Positions 24,096 through 35,759 are shown, counted from the first letter of the stretch. The stretch is 64,000 bases of DNA from Saxidomus purpurata (GCA_022818135.1 JAFMSR010000002.1:41829107-41893106), one strand, 5' to 3'. Translations and numbers: made by a program. The notes: generated by a model not told the origin, from the sequence alone.

Positions 24096-27000
24096 CAGAG
24101 ACAGAGAGAGAGAAAGAAGGGGTGGGGGATGGGTTTGAGGAAAACTTGGATTTCGAGGGAAGGGGTATACAGGTTAAGGAGGGGCACATACAAAAAAGAA
24201 GCGAGAGAAAGAGAGAGAGTGAAAGAGAAGCTGAGATGACAGACTGACAACACGTCGGACGAGGAAGGAAAGTGGAGAGCTTCTGAGAGTGGAGATATCC
24301 CTATCTCGGTAGTTTAGTTTAGAAAACCATATACTTGTATTTCATTGCTTATAATTCAAACACTACAAGTGATTTACAATGTCTGCTTGAAGAGCTACAA
24401 ATCATTTGAAGATACATATACTTACCTTTGATCGTTTTATTGCCCTCTACATGATGAGTTCTGCCGGTTTGTTAACAAGCTTTAAACCTTGAATTTCTTA
24501 CATCCAAATATATCTGTTCTAAAAAGGCGTTGTCCTCCGCAATGTTCAGACTATTTCAAACACCAGAGATTAAATCTGAAGTTGCACACTTACCACCATG
24601 TCACGCTGTGCATTGTATTGTAAAAGTCCAAGATCATCAACTAACATTTCCTTTGCAGAATACGGAACCCTGGGAACACGATTCGTCACTGAAAGCCACG
24701 CATTTCAACCGATCTGTACCAATGTCAACGTATCTCGTGTGTTTTGTTGTGTGTGATTTCAAGAATCTCACAGATGTTACCAAATACGGAACACAGGTCC
24801 TCCGAGTGTTAATTTCTTTCAATAAATTAGTTCATAAGTAAAAGTATCAATTTTGTTTCGACTGATTTGCGCTAAGTACGTCTTGACTTAAGTATGTGTT
24901 CGGCTGTTTCACAGTAGAACAAAACATTAATTTTTTTGTCAGTATACGTATTTTTGCTGTCCATACAATCATTTTTCATTTGCTTAACGAATTTCACGGG
25001 CATATTAATCATTTAAATATTCATTCTTCTGGAACTTGACACAACCTTGTCTTAACATTGAACAAGCACGCTGATGTACCATAAAATCCTATACCTAAAT
25101 TGTTTCTCTTGAATTTACAATGTAACAGATACGAGTGTTTGCTGCCCCAGATCGTATTCAACAAGCTGCATATTCCTTACATGTGATGAAAATGTCCATG
25201 GAAAAGTACCAGGAGCTGTTTAAGGTCCCCTTTCCTCTTCCAAAAAACGGTATGCAATGTTTCCTTCAATAGTGATCGCCTCATTGTGATTTTACTGACT
25301 CTAAGTGCCCATTTCGTTCAACTAACAATGATAAACAAAACGTCTGCCTCAATAGTCTATACTCTACCTATCGCACTCACTTCGAAGTAACTCTAAGAAC
25401 AGAACTCCTCGGATAATTCCGTCATCCTTCATCATCGAGGAGTTTCGATTGTCTCAGAGAACATACATTGTTCAGATAGGACTGGGGACAAAGGTCATTA
25501 AAACTAAACAGAAAAACAACTTTTTCATTGTATCCCTATGTGACGAAAGTTGCACATATGTAATATAACGACGATACATAAAGTCTTTATGTAGAATTTC
25601 CTTATCTGTCAAGTTGCTTTTTGCATTCAGATATGATTGCGATTCCGAATTTTGTATCTGGTGCGATGGAACACTGGGGTTTGATTGGTTATCGTGAAGT
25701 GAACATGTTGTACGACTCAACTCAAGCTTCTGCGGCTAACAAACAGCGTGTAGCTGTCGTCGTTGGTCACGAGATCGCACATATGGTTTGTATAATATAT
25801 ATTAACCAGCTTAATTATCTTTATTACATAAAAAACAAAGGAAAATGGTTTACTTGTGTTTATATGTACAGCATCAGCCAACAAGCGTCGTCGGATGCTC
25901 ATGTTCGCCCATTACCCTCTTCGTTTGACTGTTGGTTACTTGACCTGTAAATTCTCATAATCATGAATTATAAATGCGATGTATCGTTATACCCGTATAG
26001 TGAATAACAGAAAGCTCGGCATATGAAATAAGCGTTTTTAAATAACGCTGAAAGTACCTAAGTGATACCAGTTTGAAAGTTATTAATGCTTATGTCTTCG
26101 GTATACTTGTTTCACGCAGATTGAACCAGCGTCATAACTCAACTCATTCATGTTTATGAAAATGGAAGTGTTACCATTAATTCTCTAAGATTACATAATT
26201 TAGTGAAAATGGAATACGTACCATTACAAAACTTGAAGAAAAACACTGCCTTTAAACAACTGGACATAAATCAAATTACTTACCTTTCTTAGTAACTATT
26301 TGTCTATTTGGAATCATATTTGCGCTAACTTACGATAAAAGGGAATCGAACAGTTTCATACCGGCAGCAGAATACCTTAAAATTAGTATCGTTTTTAAAT
26401 AATAATTTATTGCTGTATTGTCAGTTTGACAAAAAGTAAACATACATGTTGCCCTCTCTCAGTCACGGTGACCGAATATTGTATCATTTATATATTTATC
26501 TGCCTTCTGTTTTTGCATGTTTTATAATGTACAAACTGTGTGCTTATACTAAATAAACTTGGAAACAATCTTCAAGAGTAATTCAGGGTAATCTATCATT
26601 ATTTATGTTCTAACAATAATTTATTCGAGCAATTGAATGTTTGTTTATTCGTCAAGTGGTTTGGAAACATAGTCACAATGGATTGGTGGGACGATCTGTG
26701 GCTAAATGAAGGCTTTGCTAGTTTTGTCGAATATCTTGGTGTCGACTATACCGAACCAGACTGGGAAATGGTAAGTTAACTTGAGGTCTGTATTCTAGTT
26801 TAGTTGAACCTGATAAATAAATATCACATAATACACAAATATAGCCTACATTTGAATGACTTTGAAAAACATAACATTTCATTAAATAAGATGAACTGAT
26901 CATTGAAAGCAAGTACATTTTTGCGCTGTTTATCATCTACTGTAAGTCAACAAGATGCTTTCCAAACAAGCAGATGCGCATATTGGCAGCATGTTCTGGT

Positions 27001-30000
27001 TCAATGATTTACAGATGGCCCTTAACGCATACTTGATTAAACATTTTGCAGGATGTTGAATTACGAATACTTACAAACTAAGAGCTGCACTCTATAGACA
27101 GATCAATGCATCGGATAAAGATTTAAGATTATATATTTACCAAGCCCGGTCAAAGCTTTTTTCATTGTTTATTAAGTAACAGTTAACAAAGTGTTGATTT
27201 CATTACTCAATTTAGTGTAACGAAATTATGAACTTCAACTATGTTCTATGTAGATGGACCAGATGGTGGTAGACGATGTTAAACCTGTAATGGTGACAGA
27301 TGCTGGCATAAACTCACATCCTATTGTAGTCCCCGTCAGCCATCCTAACCAGATTACTGAGGTCTTCGACGCCATCTCTTACAGCAAGGTTAGAAATTTA
27401 CAAATGTCAAATCATTTACAAATCTGGAAGCCAGTATGTAACGGGTGACATTGTGTGTATGATGGTTTCACTGGCTACATATCCTGTCGATATTCAGAGA
27501 ACGGTTTATGGGAATAGTTTTATCTAGGTATTTGAAAGTTTTTTCTATAGAATAAATCGAACGGAACGGACAATACTAAGTTGGACTGGTTGAGATGGCA
27601 TGAATGTCATGTGGATACTATTTAGGGCCAGTCCATGTAAAACAGTAATAAGAAATGCAGTTTGGTGTAAACCTATTTCTTGATTTCAATATAGAAATAT
27701 GTCCTCTTCAAATAAGCAAATATATTATTTGAAGGGTTCATTCTTTGTTCATTTAGGGAATTAAATTATAACAAAACCAATTGCAGGGAGCATCCATTCT
27801 GCGAATGTTACAAGAGATGATGGGACGTGACCCTTTCTTTGACGGTATCTCTACATATCTGAAGAAGTATGAATGGTCCACTGCAACCACGGATGATTAT
27901 GGGCAGATCTCGGACAGGTGAGTAACCAAGTCACCAGGTATGGTTCAACAGCAGGGACTCAAAGAGTGATTTACTGTCGTGTTCCTATAATTTATCTAAT
28001 GTATGCCATGATTTTTTGAACGTCGTTTATTTATTATAGATATAGTGTACGACAACACTGTCTGATTTCTGACTAACCAAACACATCTCCTTTCAAGGTG
28101 CCTGCTGGATATAGTGTTAAAGAGGTCATGGACACATGGACGCTACAGATGGGCCTTCCAGTCATTAACATCACATTTGACAACAGTGGAGCTAAAACAC
28201 GTGTCACCGCCTCCCAGAAACGTTTCTTAGCAGACAACAAATTAGAATACGATGAAAACGAATCGCCGTTCAGGTTTATTCTCATTTAAAATACAATTAT
28301 TTACAATTTCACATAACGTGTATTGTAATTATTTTAATTGCATTAACTTTATCCTGTTTTCATTCATCAAGGATATAAATCAGTATGTCCTCCAGCTGAA
28401 ATGTTTATGAATGTATCAAGTGGTTTTGATGGTGTCATCCTGTGGTTGACGACGCTTCTCTCCCTTTTTATATACCACACACAATTAGATCCGTATATAT
28501 GAAATCTTTGTAACGTTGTATCTAAAGAAAGAATTCCGGTATTTGGTTTAGAATAAGCTATTCTCTTCAGCGAAACGAAATAAAATTAAACCGAGTTCTC
28601 TAATAATCAATGTATTGGAAATTAACTTGCCAGATACGTAAGTGATGACGGGTCGATGCCTTTTTAGATTATGTCTAGCGAAACTAATCATAAGATTCCT
28701 TACAGTCTAGGATTTCAACGCACAAAGACAGAAGTACTTCAAGACAACCGGCCTGTACTCAGTTGAATTTACAATGGGTTATAACAACTTACACAACTTT
28801 GAGTCCACCTTTCATTTTCTTGCTGTTATGTTTGTTACAGATACAGATGGTTCGTGCAGCTTGACTACTTGGACAGTAATGGATATCATATTAACTGGAT
28901 CACAAAAGATCAGGACTCTAGTAAGAACAACTTAATAGCACAATAATCTTCAGACACTTTTACAAATGTAAAAGTATCTACAATTTCCTCTTTTAAGACA
29001 CTTCCATTCGTCACAGTCCTCACAAATAGACACGTGTACACATCGTGTAGACCACAGTTCTCACATATATAGACACGTGTACACATCGTGTAGACATTTC
29101 AACAGCACAGTCCTCTCATATAGACACGTGTACACATCGTGTAGACATTTCAACAGCCCAGTCCTCTCATATAGGCACGTGTACACATCGTGTAGACATT
29201 TCAACAGCACAGTCCTCACATATAGACACGTGTACACATCGTGTAGACATTTCAACAGCACAGTCCTAACATATAGACACGTGTACACATCGTGTAGACA
29301 TTTCAACAGCACAGTCCTCACATATAGACACGTGTACACATTGTGTAGACATTTCAACAGCACAGTCCTAACATATAGACACGTGTACACATCGTGTAGA
29401 CATTTCAACAGCCCAGTCCTCACATACAGACACGTGTACACATTGTGTAGACATTTCAAAAGCCCAGTCCTCACATATAGACACGTGTACACATTGTGTA
29501 GACATTTCAACAGCACAGTCCTCTCATATAGACACGTGTACACATCGTGTAGACATTTCTACAGCACAGTCCTCACATATAGACACGTGTACACATTGTG
29601 TAGACATTTCAAAAGCCCAGTCCTCACATATAGACACGTGTACACATTGTGTAGACATTTCAACAGCACAGTCCTCACATAAAGACACGTGTACACATTG
29701 TGTAGACATTTCAACAGCCCAGTCCTCACATATAGACACGTGTACACATTGTGTACACATTTCAACAGCACAGTCCTTTCATATAGACACGTGTACACAT
29801 CGTGTAGACATTTCAACAGCACAGTCCTAACATATAGACACGTGTACACATTGTGTAGACATTTCAACAGCACAGTCCTCACATATAGACACGTGTACAC
29901 ATTGTGTAGACATTTCAACAGCACAGTCCTTACATATAGACACGTGTACACATCGTGTAGACATTTCAACAGCACAGTCCTTACATATAGACACGTTAAC

Positions 30001-33000
30001 ATATTTAGACACCTTCATCAAACATGGCTACTAACTTGTAGTTTTACCAATGTATTTTATATTTCTGCTTACATTTCAGTTACATTTGAAATCAACACTG
30101 ACATGGGCCATGCAGATAGTTTAATCAAATTCAATGTAAATGACACCGGGTTCTATAGGGTGAATTACCCAGACGTATTTTGGCGGAAGATAGCAACTGC
30201 TCTGGAAACGCAAGGCCCGATGGCTGTGAGTAGAATACTATAAATTTGGAGTTACTTTCAAGAAAAATTGGCATAGTAATGAGCTGTCAAAACATGTGTA
30301 AATGCAATTCGGTTTTTCTCTTCATGTCTACTATATATGTATTAGGAATTTCACTCGGCCAGTTAGTGCATACATCAAAGATTATATAACAAGGACAAAT
30401 ATTTTCTGCGCGAAATACTGCCAAACGAGAGCTATACTTGACCTGGTGCTTCAACTATACATTCCAGGTTCCTTTCTCAGCTGACAGGACGGGTCTTGTC
30501 GATGATGCTTTCAATCTAGCTCGGGGTGGTTACATACGTTACGATGTTGCCTTGGAAATGACGAAGTATTTGGACCAGGAACGCCACCACCTGCCCTGGG
30601 ACTCAGCATACAGTGGTATTACTTACCTGAAAGACATGTTTATACATGGTGGAAAGTTTAATGATTTGCGAGTACGTATAAAACATACAGTTCGACAGTG
30701 TATCTGCAAACACATATATAAATTATATATATATATATAAGTTATAAAAACATTGTCTTATACCTGTTTGATTGTTTGGTCAGCCTTTTATTTTGATTCC
30801 TTCTTATGCAATTAAAAGAAACACTAGCTGTCACCATTTCGGATGAAGATACTACGAGGTCTAACACTGAACAGTAAATACTAGATGCTTCAGATGTTTT
30901 TAAAACATCTCTGCATGGACATTTTTATACCGCTCACGCTTAAAATGAAAAGTATTTATCTAAAAAGGCTTGTTTTTTCAGGCAAAAATGCTCTTTTCAA
31001 TTGTATGTCTTAGATATCCCCCAACTTACGGCGTACCTGTTGCGGATATTATACATATTACTTTACCTGTAGTAGGAGGACATTGTAACGTCACTGTATT
31101 TGCATGTTTCAGAAATATTTCATCAAGAAGGTTCGGCCAGTGTTGGATCAGTTGACATGGGAAGACGGCGACTCACATTTAGACAAGTGAACGTCCATTT
31201 TTTAATTCAACTGTTTGCAACTCACTATTGATATTACTGTATGATTATAGAAGCCCGTCGGCCCGAAAGTGCAGTTGCACTACAGAACCAGCTATGTTTT
31301 CCTCGAGTTTTTATGATCAAGCAGAGGGAGGCCGGTTTCCCTGTCTGTAATTTACACACACTTTTTTGTCAAATACCTTAATTTTGAACCTAGAGAAAAC
31401 TGACTGAGTTATAGCAATACTTGCTGCCTGATGCCAGTTTCTGCTTAATTAATATGACGATAGCTGCATGGCCAATAAGTGCTTCAGAGTAATATTTACC
31501 GCCATAGTAAAGCGTTACGTACGAGTACGAAGATATATCTGGCATTATTTTTCAACATCACAGTAAGTCAGTCATAAACAAAATGTTGCTGGCAACATAC
31601 TGATATCGATGTAATATATCAATTTACAGGTTAATGCGCTCCAATATAATTCGGTTGGCATGTGAGTTCGCAGACGATTATTGTCTCGGAAATGCAACAA
31701 ATAAATTCCGGAACTGGATCGACAATAATGAATTGTATGTATAGTTTGTTGTTATTGCTGTTATTGTGGATCAGATAAGAGATTTTTTATCAGTACCGTG
31801 TTTCAATGCAAGGAAAAACTCTAACCTGGAAGAACGCTTGGCAAACCATTTAAATGAAAACGTTTCCTGTTAATTTTCTGTATGCCTGACAGTTCTCATC
31901 TAAAAGCTATGAACTTGATAATTAATAATGCAGACTAAAGTCACAAAACATGGGACTGTGAGAAAACAATGGTCAACATTGGTAAATGATTAGATCTCAT
32001 ATTTTGATAATCAAATAAAATATTTTATGAGCTAGGTAGGTTGTGTACGGAAAAGGAGACCCCGGATGTGAAACTAATGACTAAGAGTTCATACTTTACA
32101 TATCGATTCACTGTATTTAAAGAAATTCTTAAATAGAACTTAAATAAATTAGCGACAGAATTCATTCGTACGGCTTATATTACAGTATATCACCAAATAT
32201 ACGCACGTACGTGTACAAGTACGGTATGAGTTCTGCCGGCACGGAGTCAGACTGGGACATCATGTGGGATAAATACGTCAACGAGAACGTGCCACAAGAA
32301 AAAATCAAACTTCTGTATGGTCTGGCAAATACTAAACATGTCTGGCTGCTGAACAGGTAAATGTTTCCCCTTTTTTCTGAAGGAACAATCATTGAAGTGC
32401 ATATTTTAGCCAGGTATCAAGAAAAGCAGTTGTAACAAGTATTATAATGTATTAAATTAAGTATATTGTAATAAGTAAAAAGTAAACTATATTAAGCATA
32501 TTGTACAACACTTAACTAAGTTACCGATGTCGTATCAAATCTTGAACACGCCCCGTTCAACAGGGCGCACAACATCAATATTAGTATTATTGCGACATTT
32601 ACCCGCTTAGCTTTATTATGCCCCCGAAGGGAGGCATATTAAAATCGCACCGTCTGTCCGTCTGTCTGTCCGTCCGTCTGTCTGTCCGTCAGTGCGTCCC
32701 CACTTACAAATTCGTGTCCGGACTGTAACTCTGTCATGCATTGAAGGATTTTAAAATAACGTGGCACACATGTCTAGCACATCAAGACGACGTGTCGCGT
32801 GCAAGACCCACATCCCTACCTCAAGGGTGAGGTCACACTTGGAGTATGAGGTCCCCCCCCCCCTATGGAATCCCTCTATATATGCACTTTTCGTGCCCCG
32901 ACTGTAACTTTGTCATGCATTGAAGGATTTTAAAATAACTAGGCACCATGTCAGCACATCAAGACGACGTGTCGCGTGCAAGACCCACGTCCCTAGCTCA

Positions 33001-35503
33001 AAGGTCAAGGTCATACTTAGAGTTTGAAGGTAATGGTTCCTCTCTAACAATATGCCACATTCGTGTCCGGACTGTAACTTTGTCATGCATTGAAGGATTT
33101 TAAAATAACTTGGCACAAATGTCAGCACTCAAGACGACGTGTCGCGTGCAAGACCCACGTCCCTACCTCAAAGGTCAAGGTCCACTTAGATTTTATAGGT
33201 AATGGAATCCTGTATATATGCATAAATTTGTGTCCGGACTATAACTTTATTATGCTTTGAAGGATTTTAAAATAACTTGGCAAAAATGTCTAGCACATAA
33301 GCGGATGTGTCCAGGCAAGACCCAAGTCCCTACCTCAAAGGTCAAGGTCACCTTAGTGTTTAAAGTAATGGAAACTGTATGCATGATTACTCTGTCATGC
33401 ATGGAAGGATTTTAAAATTACATAGCACTTTATTGAGCACATGGAGAGGACACGACTGTGAGGCACCTCTTTCGGGGGCATTCGTCACTTGTGAGGGACA
33501 GCTCTTGTTATAGATACTTATCGCTTGAACTCTTCATTAGACTGGCTTTTTATGCCCCCGAAGGGTGGCATACTGAAATCGTACCGTCCGTCTGTCCGTC
33601 CGTCCGTCTGTGCGTCCCCATTTACAAATTCGTGTCCGGACTGTAACTCTGTCATGCATTGAAGGATTTTAAAATAACTTGGCCACTGTCAGCACATCAA
33701 GACGACCTGTCGCGTGCAAGTCCCACATCCCTACCTCAAAGGTCAAGGTCACACTTGGAGTATGAAGGTTATGGAATCCTCTATATATGCACACATTCGT
33801 GTCCGGACTGTAACTTTGTCATGCATTGAAGGATTTTAAAATAACTTGGCACAAATGTCTAGCACATCAAGACGACGTGTCGCGTGCAAGACCTACATCC
33901 CTACCTCAAAGGTTAAGGTCACACTTAGAGTTTGAAGGTAATGGATTCCTCTATATATGTATATATGCACACATTCGTGTCCGGACTGTAACTTTGTCAT
34001 GCATTGAAGGATTTTAAAATAACTTGGCACAAATGTCTAGCACATCAAGACGACGTGTCGCGTGCAAGACCCACGTCCCTATCTCAAAGGTCAAGGTCAC
34101 ACTTAGAATTTATAGGTAATGGAATCCTGTATATATGCATAAATTTGTGTCCGGACTATAACTTTATTATGCTTTGAAGGATTTTAAAATAACTTGGCAA
34201 AATGTCTAGCACATCAAGCGGATGTGTCCAGGCAAGACCCAAGTCCCTACCTCAAAGGTCAAGGTCACACTTAGTGTTTAAAGTAATGGAATACTGTATG
34301 CATGATTACTCTGTCATGCATGGAAGGATTTTAAAATTACATAGCACATTTATTGAGCACATGGAGAGGACACAGACTGTGAGGCACCTCTTTCGGGGGC
34401 ATTCGTCACTTGTGAGGGACAGCTTTTGTTATAAATACATTTAACTATGACTTAATGCATTAATATTAACATGTTGTATCATTCAAAGATAGCACCTCAT
34501 TCCACATTCCATGACACTTTCAGATACTTAGACTACTGTAAAGATTCGGAGAAAGTACGATCTCAGGACTTCTTCAGTGTCGTTACGTACATATCCCAGA
34601 ATCCTGTAGGAAACCCCGTGGCATGGGACTGGGTGAGATCGAATTGGGACTACCTAGTCAACAGGTTGGACACTGTTAATGAAATTATTATGAAATTATA
34701 TTGTCGATTTTTCATCTGCACTTTTGTTAGAAATACTGATACTTACTTAATTATCATTTCCGATTTATCAGTCACCATATACTGTAAATTGTTGAACAGT
34801 AAGCACGTTTTTATTTTTTCATGTTCTTTTCGGAGTTATCTCGCTTTAACCGCGGCGTTCTCGTTGTAGATTTTCGCTGTATAACCGCTACCTAGGGAGG
34901 CTGGTCCCGAACATTATCAGCAAATATAATACACAGTTCAAACTACAGGAGGTAAGAAAATACAATATTTTATCTCAAACAAGATGAACGTTAGTTAAGA
35001 TGACATGGTAAATGATATCGATATACACAATGTATTTAGCTATAGTAGTTGCAGAAATTTATAGCTATCACAATATAATATGTTGGCATAGGAAAATTGT
35101 TTTACAGTTTATGACTCCCTCGTGTGAATTTTACCCTATGTTTTCCTCGTTTTTTTTATCTTTATTTTACAGTAAAATTGAAACCAATTAAGTAGATGTA
35201 CAGGCACGGCTCGGTGCTCGGAATCGAACAATTTATACATTAGATTTGTTATAATTATGTAGAAATTAACCCAAATACATGTATATTGACCTGATTTAGT
35301 ATATCATTCTTGAATAGTTATTTTGAAAATGTAAGGCTGAAGTATTTATTCTGATATAGGCGGAGGAGTTTTTCCGCAAGTACCCGGATGCTGGTGCAGG
35401 CTCGCGGGCACGAGAGCAAGCAAGGGAGAGTATTCAGAGAAATATAGACTGGATGGAAAACAACGCAGAGCATATCAGTACATGGCTTGTACAAAACATT
35501 TAA
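22102..35503 (+). CDS. Gene B: membrane M1 zinc aminopeptidase paralogue, 18 exons, with a one-base frame break
   Basis: Tandem paralogue of gene A. Exons: 22102-22718, 23838-23979, 24659-24796, 25129-25249, 25631-25785, 26657-26770, 27254-27388, 27787-27917, 28098-28273, 28841-28920, 30080-30225, 30468-30671, 31113-31186, 31630-31734, 32186-32356, 34524-34664, 34870-34951, 35360-35503. All junctions are GT-AG. They sum to 2876 nt, one short of a full frame; with that base present the product would be 958 residues. As written, exon 8 shifts frame and TAG at 28228-28230 ends translation after 561 residues, losing the C-terminal domain. Seen: anchor (17-38), stalk, GAMEH (350-354) instead of GAMEN, HEIAHM (386-391) instead of the usual HEIAHQ, E409 18 residues after the second His, and Tyr472. 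The ATG at 22102 has A at -3 and G at +4. All other exons are clean, so either a sequencing error or a very young inactivation is likely. Confidence 0.92.
23838..23979 (+). CDS. Gene B exon 2: PCFDEP segment
   Basis: Residues 206-253. It reads [18 protein letters not shown] and ends LSNMPDR, with donor GTATGT. Confidence 0.94.
24045..24236 (+). repeat. GA-rich purine tract (gene B intron 2)
   Basis: Two GA/GACA-rich stretches (24045-24116 and 24198-24236) flank a G-rich segment. It is simple sequence with no gene, and a possible triplex or H-DNA former. Confidence 0.9.
24659..24796 (+). CDS. Gene B exon 3
   Basis: Residues 254-299, with [14 protein letters not shown]. The donor GTCCTC is weak. 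It is supported by the exact 138-nt match to gene A exon 3 and by frame continuity. Confidence 0.9.
25129..25249 (+). CDS. Gene B exon 4
   Basis: Residues 300-340. It reads [12 protein letters not shown] and ends in PFPLPKN. Confidence 0.92.
25631..25785 (+). CDS. Gene B exon 5: altered GAMEH and HEIAHM
   Basis: Residues 340-391. GAMEHWG at 350-356 has His where nearly all M1 enzymes have Asn. HEIAHM at 386-391 keeps both zinc histidines and the catalytic Glu, but has Met where Gln is near-invariant. Both changes need at least one base change each and lie in clean sequence. Confidence 0.95.
26657..26770 (+). CDS. Gene B exon 6: third zinc ligand
   Basis: Residues 392-429, [11 protein letters not shown] and [10 protein letters not shown], with E409 as zinc ligand. 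Confidence 0.95.
27254..27388 (+). CDS. Gene B exon 7
   Basis: Residues 430-474, with [12 protein letters not shown] and ISYSK (Tyr472). Confidence 0.94.
27787..27917 (+). CDS. Gene B exon 8 with one missing base
   Basis: 131 nt against 132 in gene A. The frame is good through TTDD and then reads YGQISD. One extra T near 27897-27898 would give LWADLGQ, matching LWEFLGD of gene A, and would restore phase 0 to exon 9. The donor CAG|GTGAGT is strong and there is no alternative in-frame junction. Confidence 0.9.
28098..28273 (+). CDS. Gene B exon 9
   Basis: In its proper frame it reads [17 protein letters not shown] and QKRFLAD; four codons longer than gene A exon 9. In the frame forced by exon 8 it meets TAG at 28228-28230. 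Confidence 0.9.
28841..28920 (+). CDS. Gene B exon 10
   Basis: Reads [19 protein letters not shown]. The 80 nt match gene A. The next intron is almost filled by a minisatellite. Confidence 0.91.
29011..29996 (+). repeat. 51-bp minisatellite in gene B intron 10 (about 19 copies)
   Basis: The unit contains AGACACGTGTACACATCGTG, TAGACATTTCAACAGCACAG and TCCTCACATAT. Copies are nearly identical; variants are CATCGTG or CATTGTG, and CAGCACAG, CAGCCCAG or AAGCCCAG. Each unit has the palindromes ACACGTGT and GTGTACAC. Long open frames on both strands follow from the 51-bp period. Confidence 0.95.
30080..30225 (+). CDS. Gene B exon 11: start of ERAP1-like domain
   Basis: Reads [17 protein letters not shown]; one codon longer than gene A exon 11. 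Confidence 0.94.
30468..30671 (+). CDS. Gene B exon 12
   Basis: Reads [18 protein letters not shown] and [11 protein letters not shown]. Confidence 0.94.
31113..31186 (+). CDS. Gene B exon 13
   Basis: Reads [16 protein letters not shown], phase 2 end, 74 nt. Confidence 0.91.
31630..31734 (+). CDS. Gene B exon 14
   Basis: Reads [19 protein letters not shown] followed by FRNWID, 105 nt. Confidence 0.93.
32186..32356 (+). CDS. Gene B exon 15
   Basis: Reads [17 protein letters not shown] and [18 protein letters not shown], 171 nt. Confidence 0.93.
32616..33510 (+). mobile_element. Pearl-like element, copy 1 (gene B intron 15)
   Basis: Starts TTATGCCCCCGAAGG, then a CTGT/CCGT microsatellite, then about five core units of 160-175 bp, each with GTGTCCGGACTGTAAC, GTCATGCATTGAAGG, TTTTAAAATAAC and CAAGGTCA. 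It ends CTTTCGGGGGCATTCG and about 30 shared bases. Start and end motifs are inverted to each other (GCCCCCGAA and TTCGGGGGC). No protein is encoded. Confidence 0.82.
33551..34430 (+). mobile_element. Pearl-like element, copy 2 (gene B intron 15)
   Basis: Same direction and order as copy 1, including start (TATGCCCCCGAAGGG), five core units and terminal TTTCGGGGGCATTCG. The close match suggests a tandem duplication of the whole element, separated by about 40 bp of other sequence. Confidence 0.82.
34524..34664 (+). CDS. Gene B exon 16
   Basis: Reads [19 protein letters not shown] and [12 protein letters not shown], 141 nt. Confidence 0.94.
34870..34951 (+). CDS. Gene B exon 17
   Basis: Reads [17 protein letters not shown], 82 nt. 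Confidence 0.92.
35360..35503 (+). CDS. Gene B exon 18 and stop
   Basis: Reads [17 protein letters not shown] and [13 protein letters not shown], ending LVQNI and TAA. Confidence 0.94.
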   Translation, partial: AEEFFRKYPDAGAGSRAREQARESIQRNIDWMENNAEHISTWLVQNI

Positions 35504-35747
35504 CATTATAAGGAAAAGTACAAGTTCTGTATCGTATCAGTGAAAACAGTCGCTCAGAAATACATGTAGATTAGAAATCAACTTTTGCATAGTGTTCCGT
35601 ATGAATGAATTTGTCACGTGATAACAGAAAATGTGCATTTATATCCGTGACATTTGTTGTTGTTTGTCAACAGCCCTTTCATTTCATTTTTTTGTATTAA
35701 ACATGTGTATTTGTTTTATTTACTCAGAATGAATTTGCGATTTATGT

Positions 35748-35753
35748 AATAAA
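35748..35753 (+). terminator. Candidate poly(A) signal of gene B
   Basis: AATAAA 245 bp after the gene B stop codon, in an AT-rich 3' stretch. Confidence 0.55.
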
Positions 35754-35759
35754 ATATGT

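Noticed and set aside
24038..24253. Ser/Leu-rich and Arg/Glu-rich frames in gene B intron 2
   Set aside because: They are translations of the GA purine tract.
29011..29996. CRISPR-like array
   Set aside because: Units are contiguous with no unique spacers, and the DNA is clearly from an intron-bearing animal.
29061..30002. Open frames of 147-201 codons ([14 protein letters not shown] units)
   Set aside because: Same cause: the intron 10 minisatellite of gene B has a 51-bp stop-free unit, and the open frames occur on both strands.
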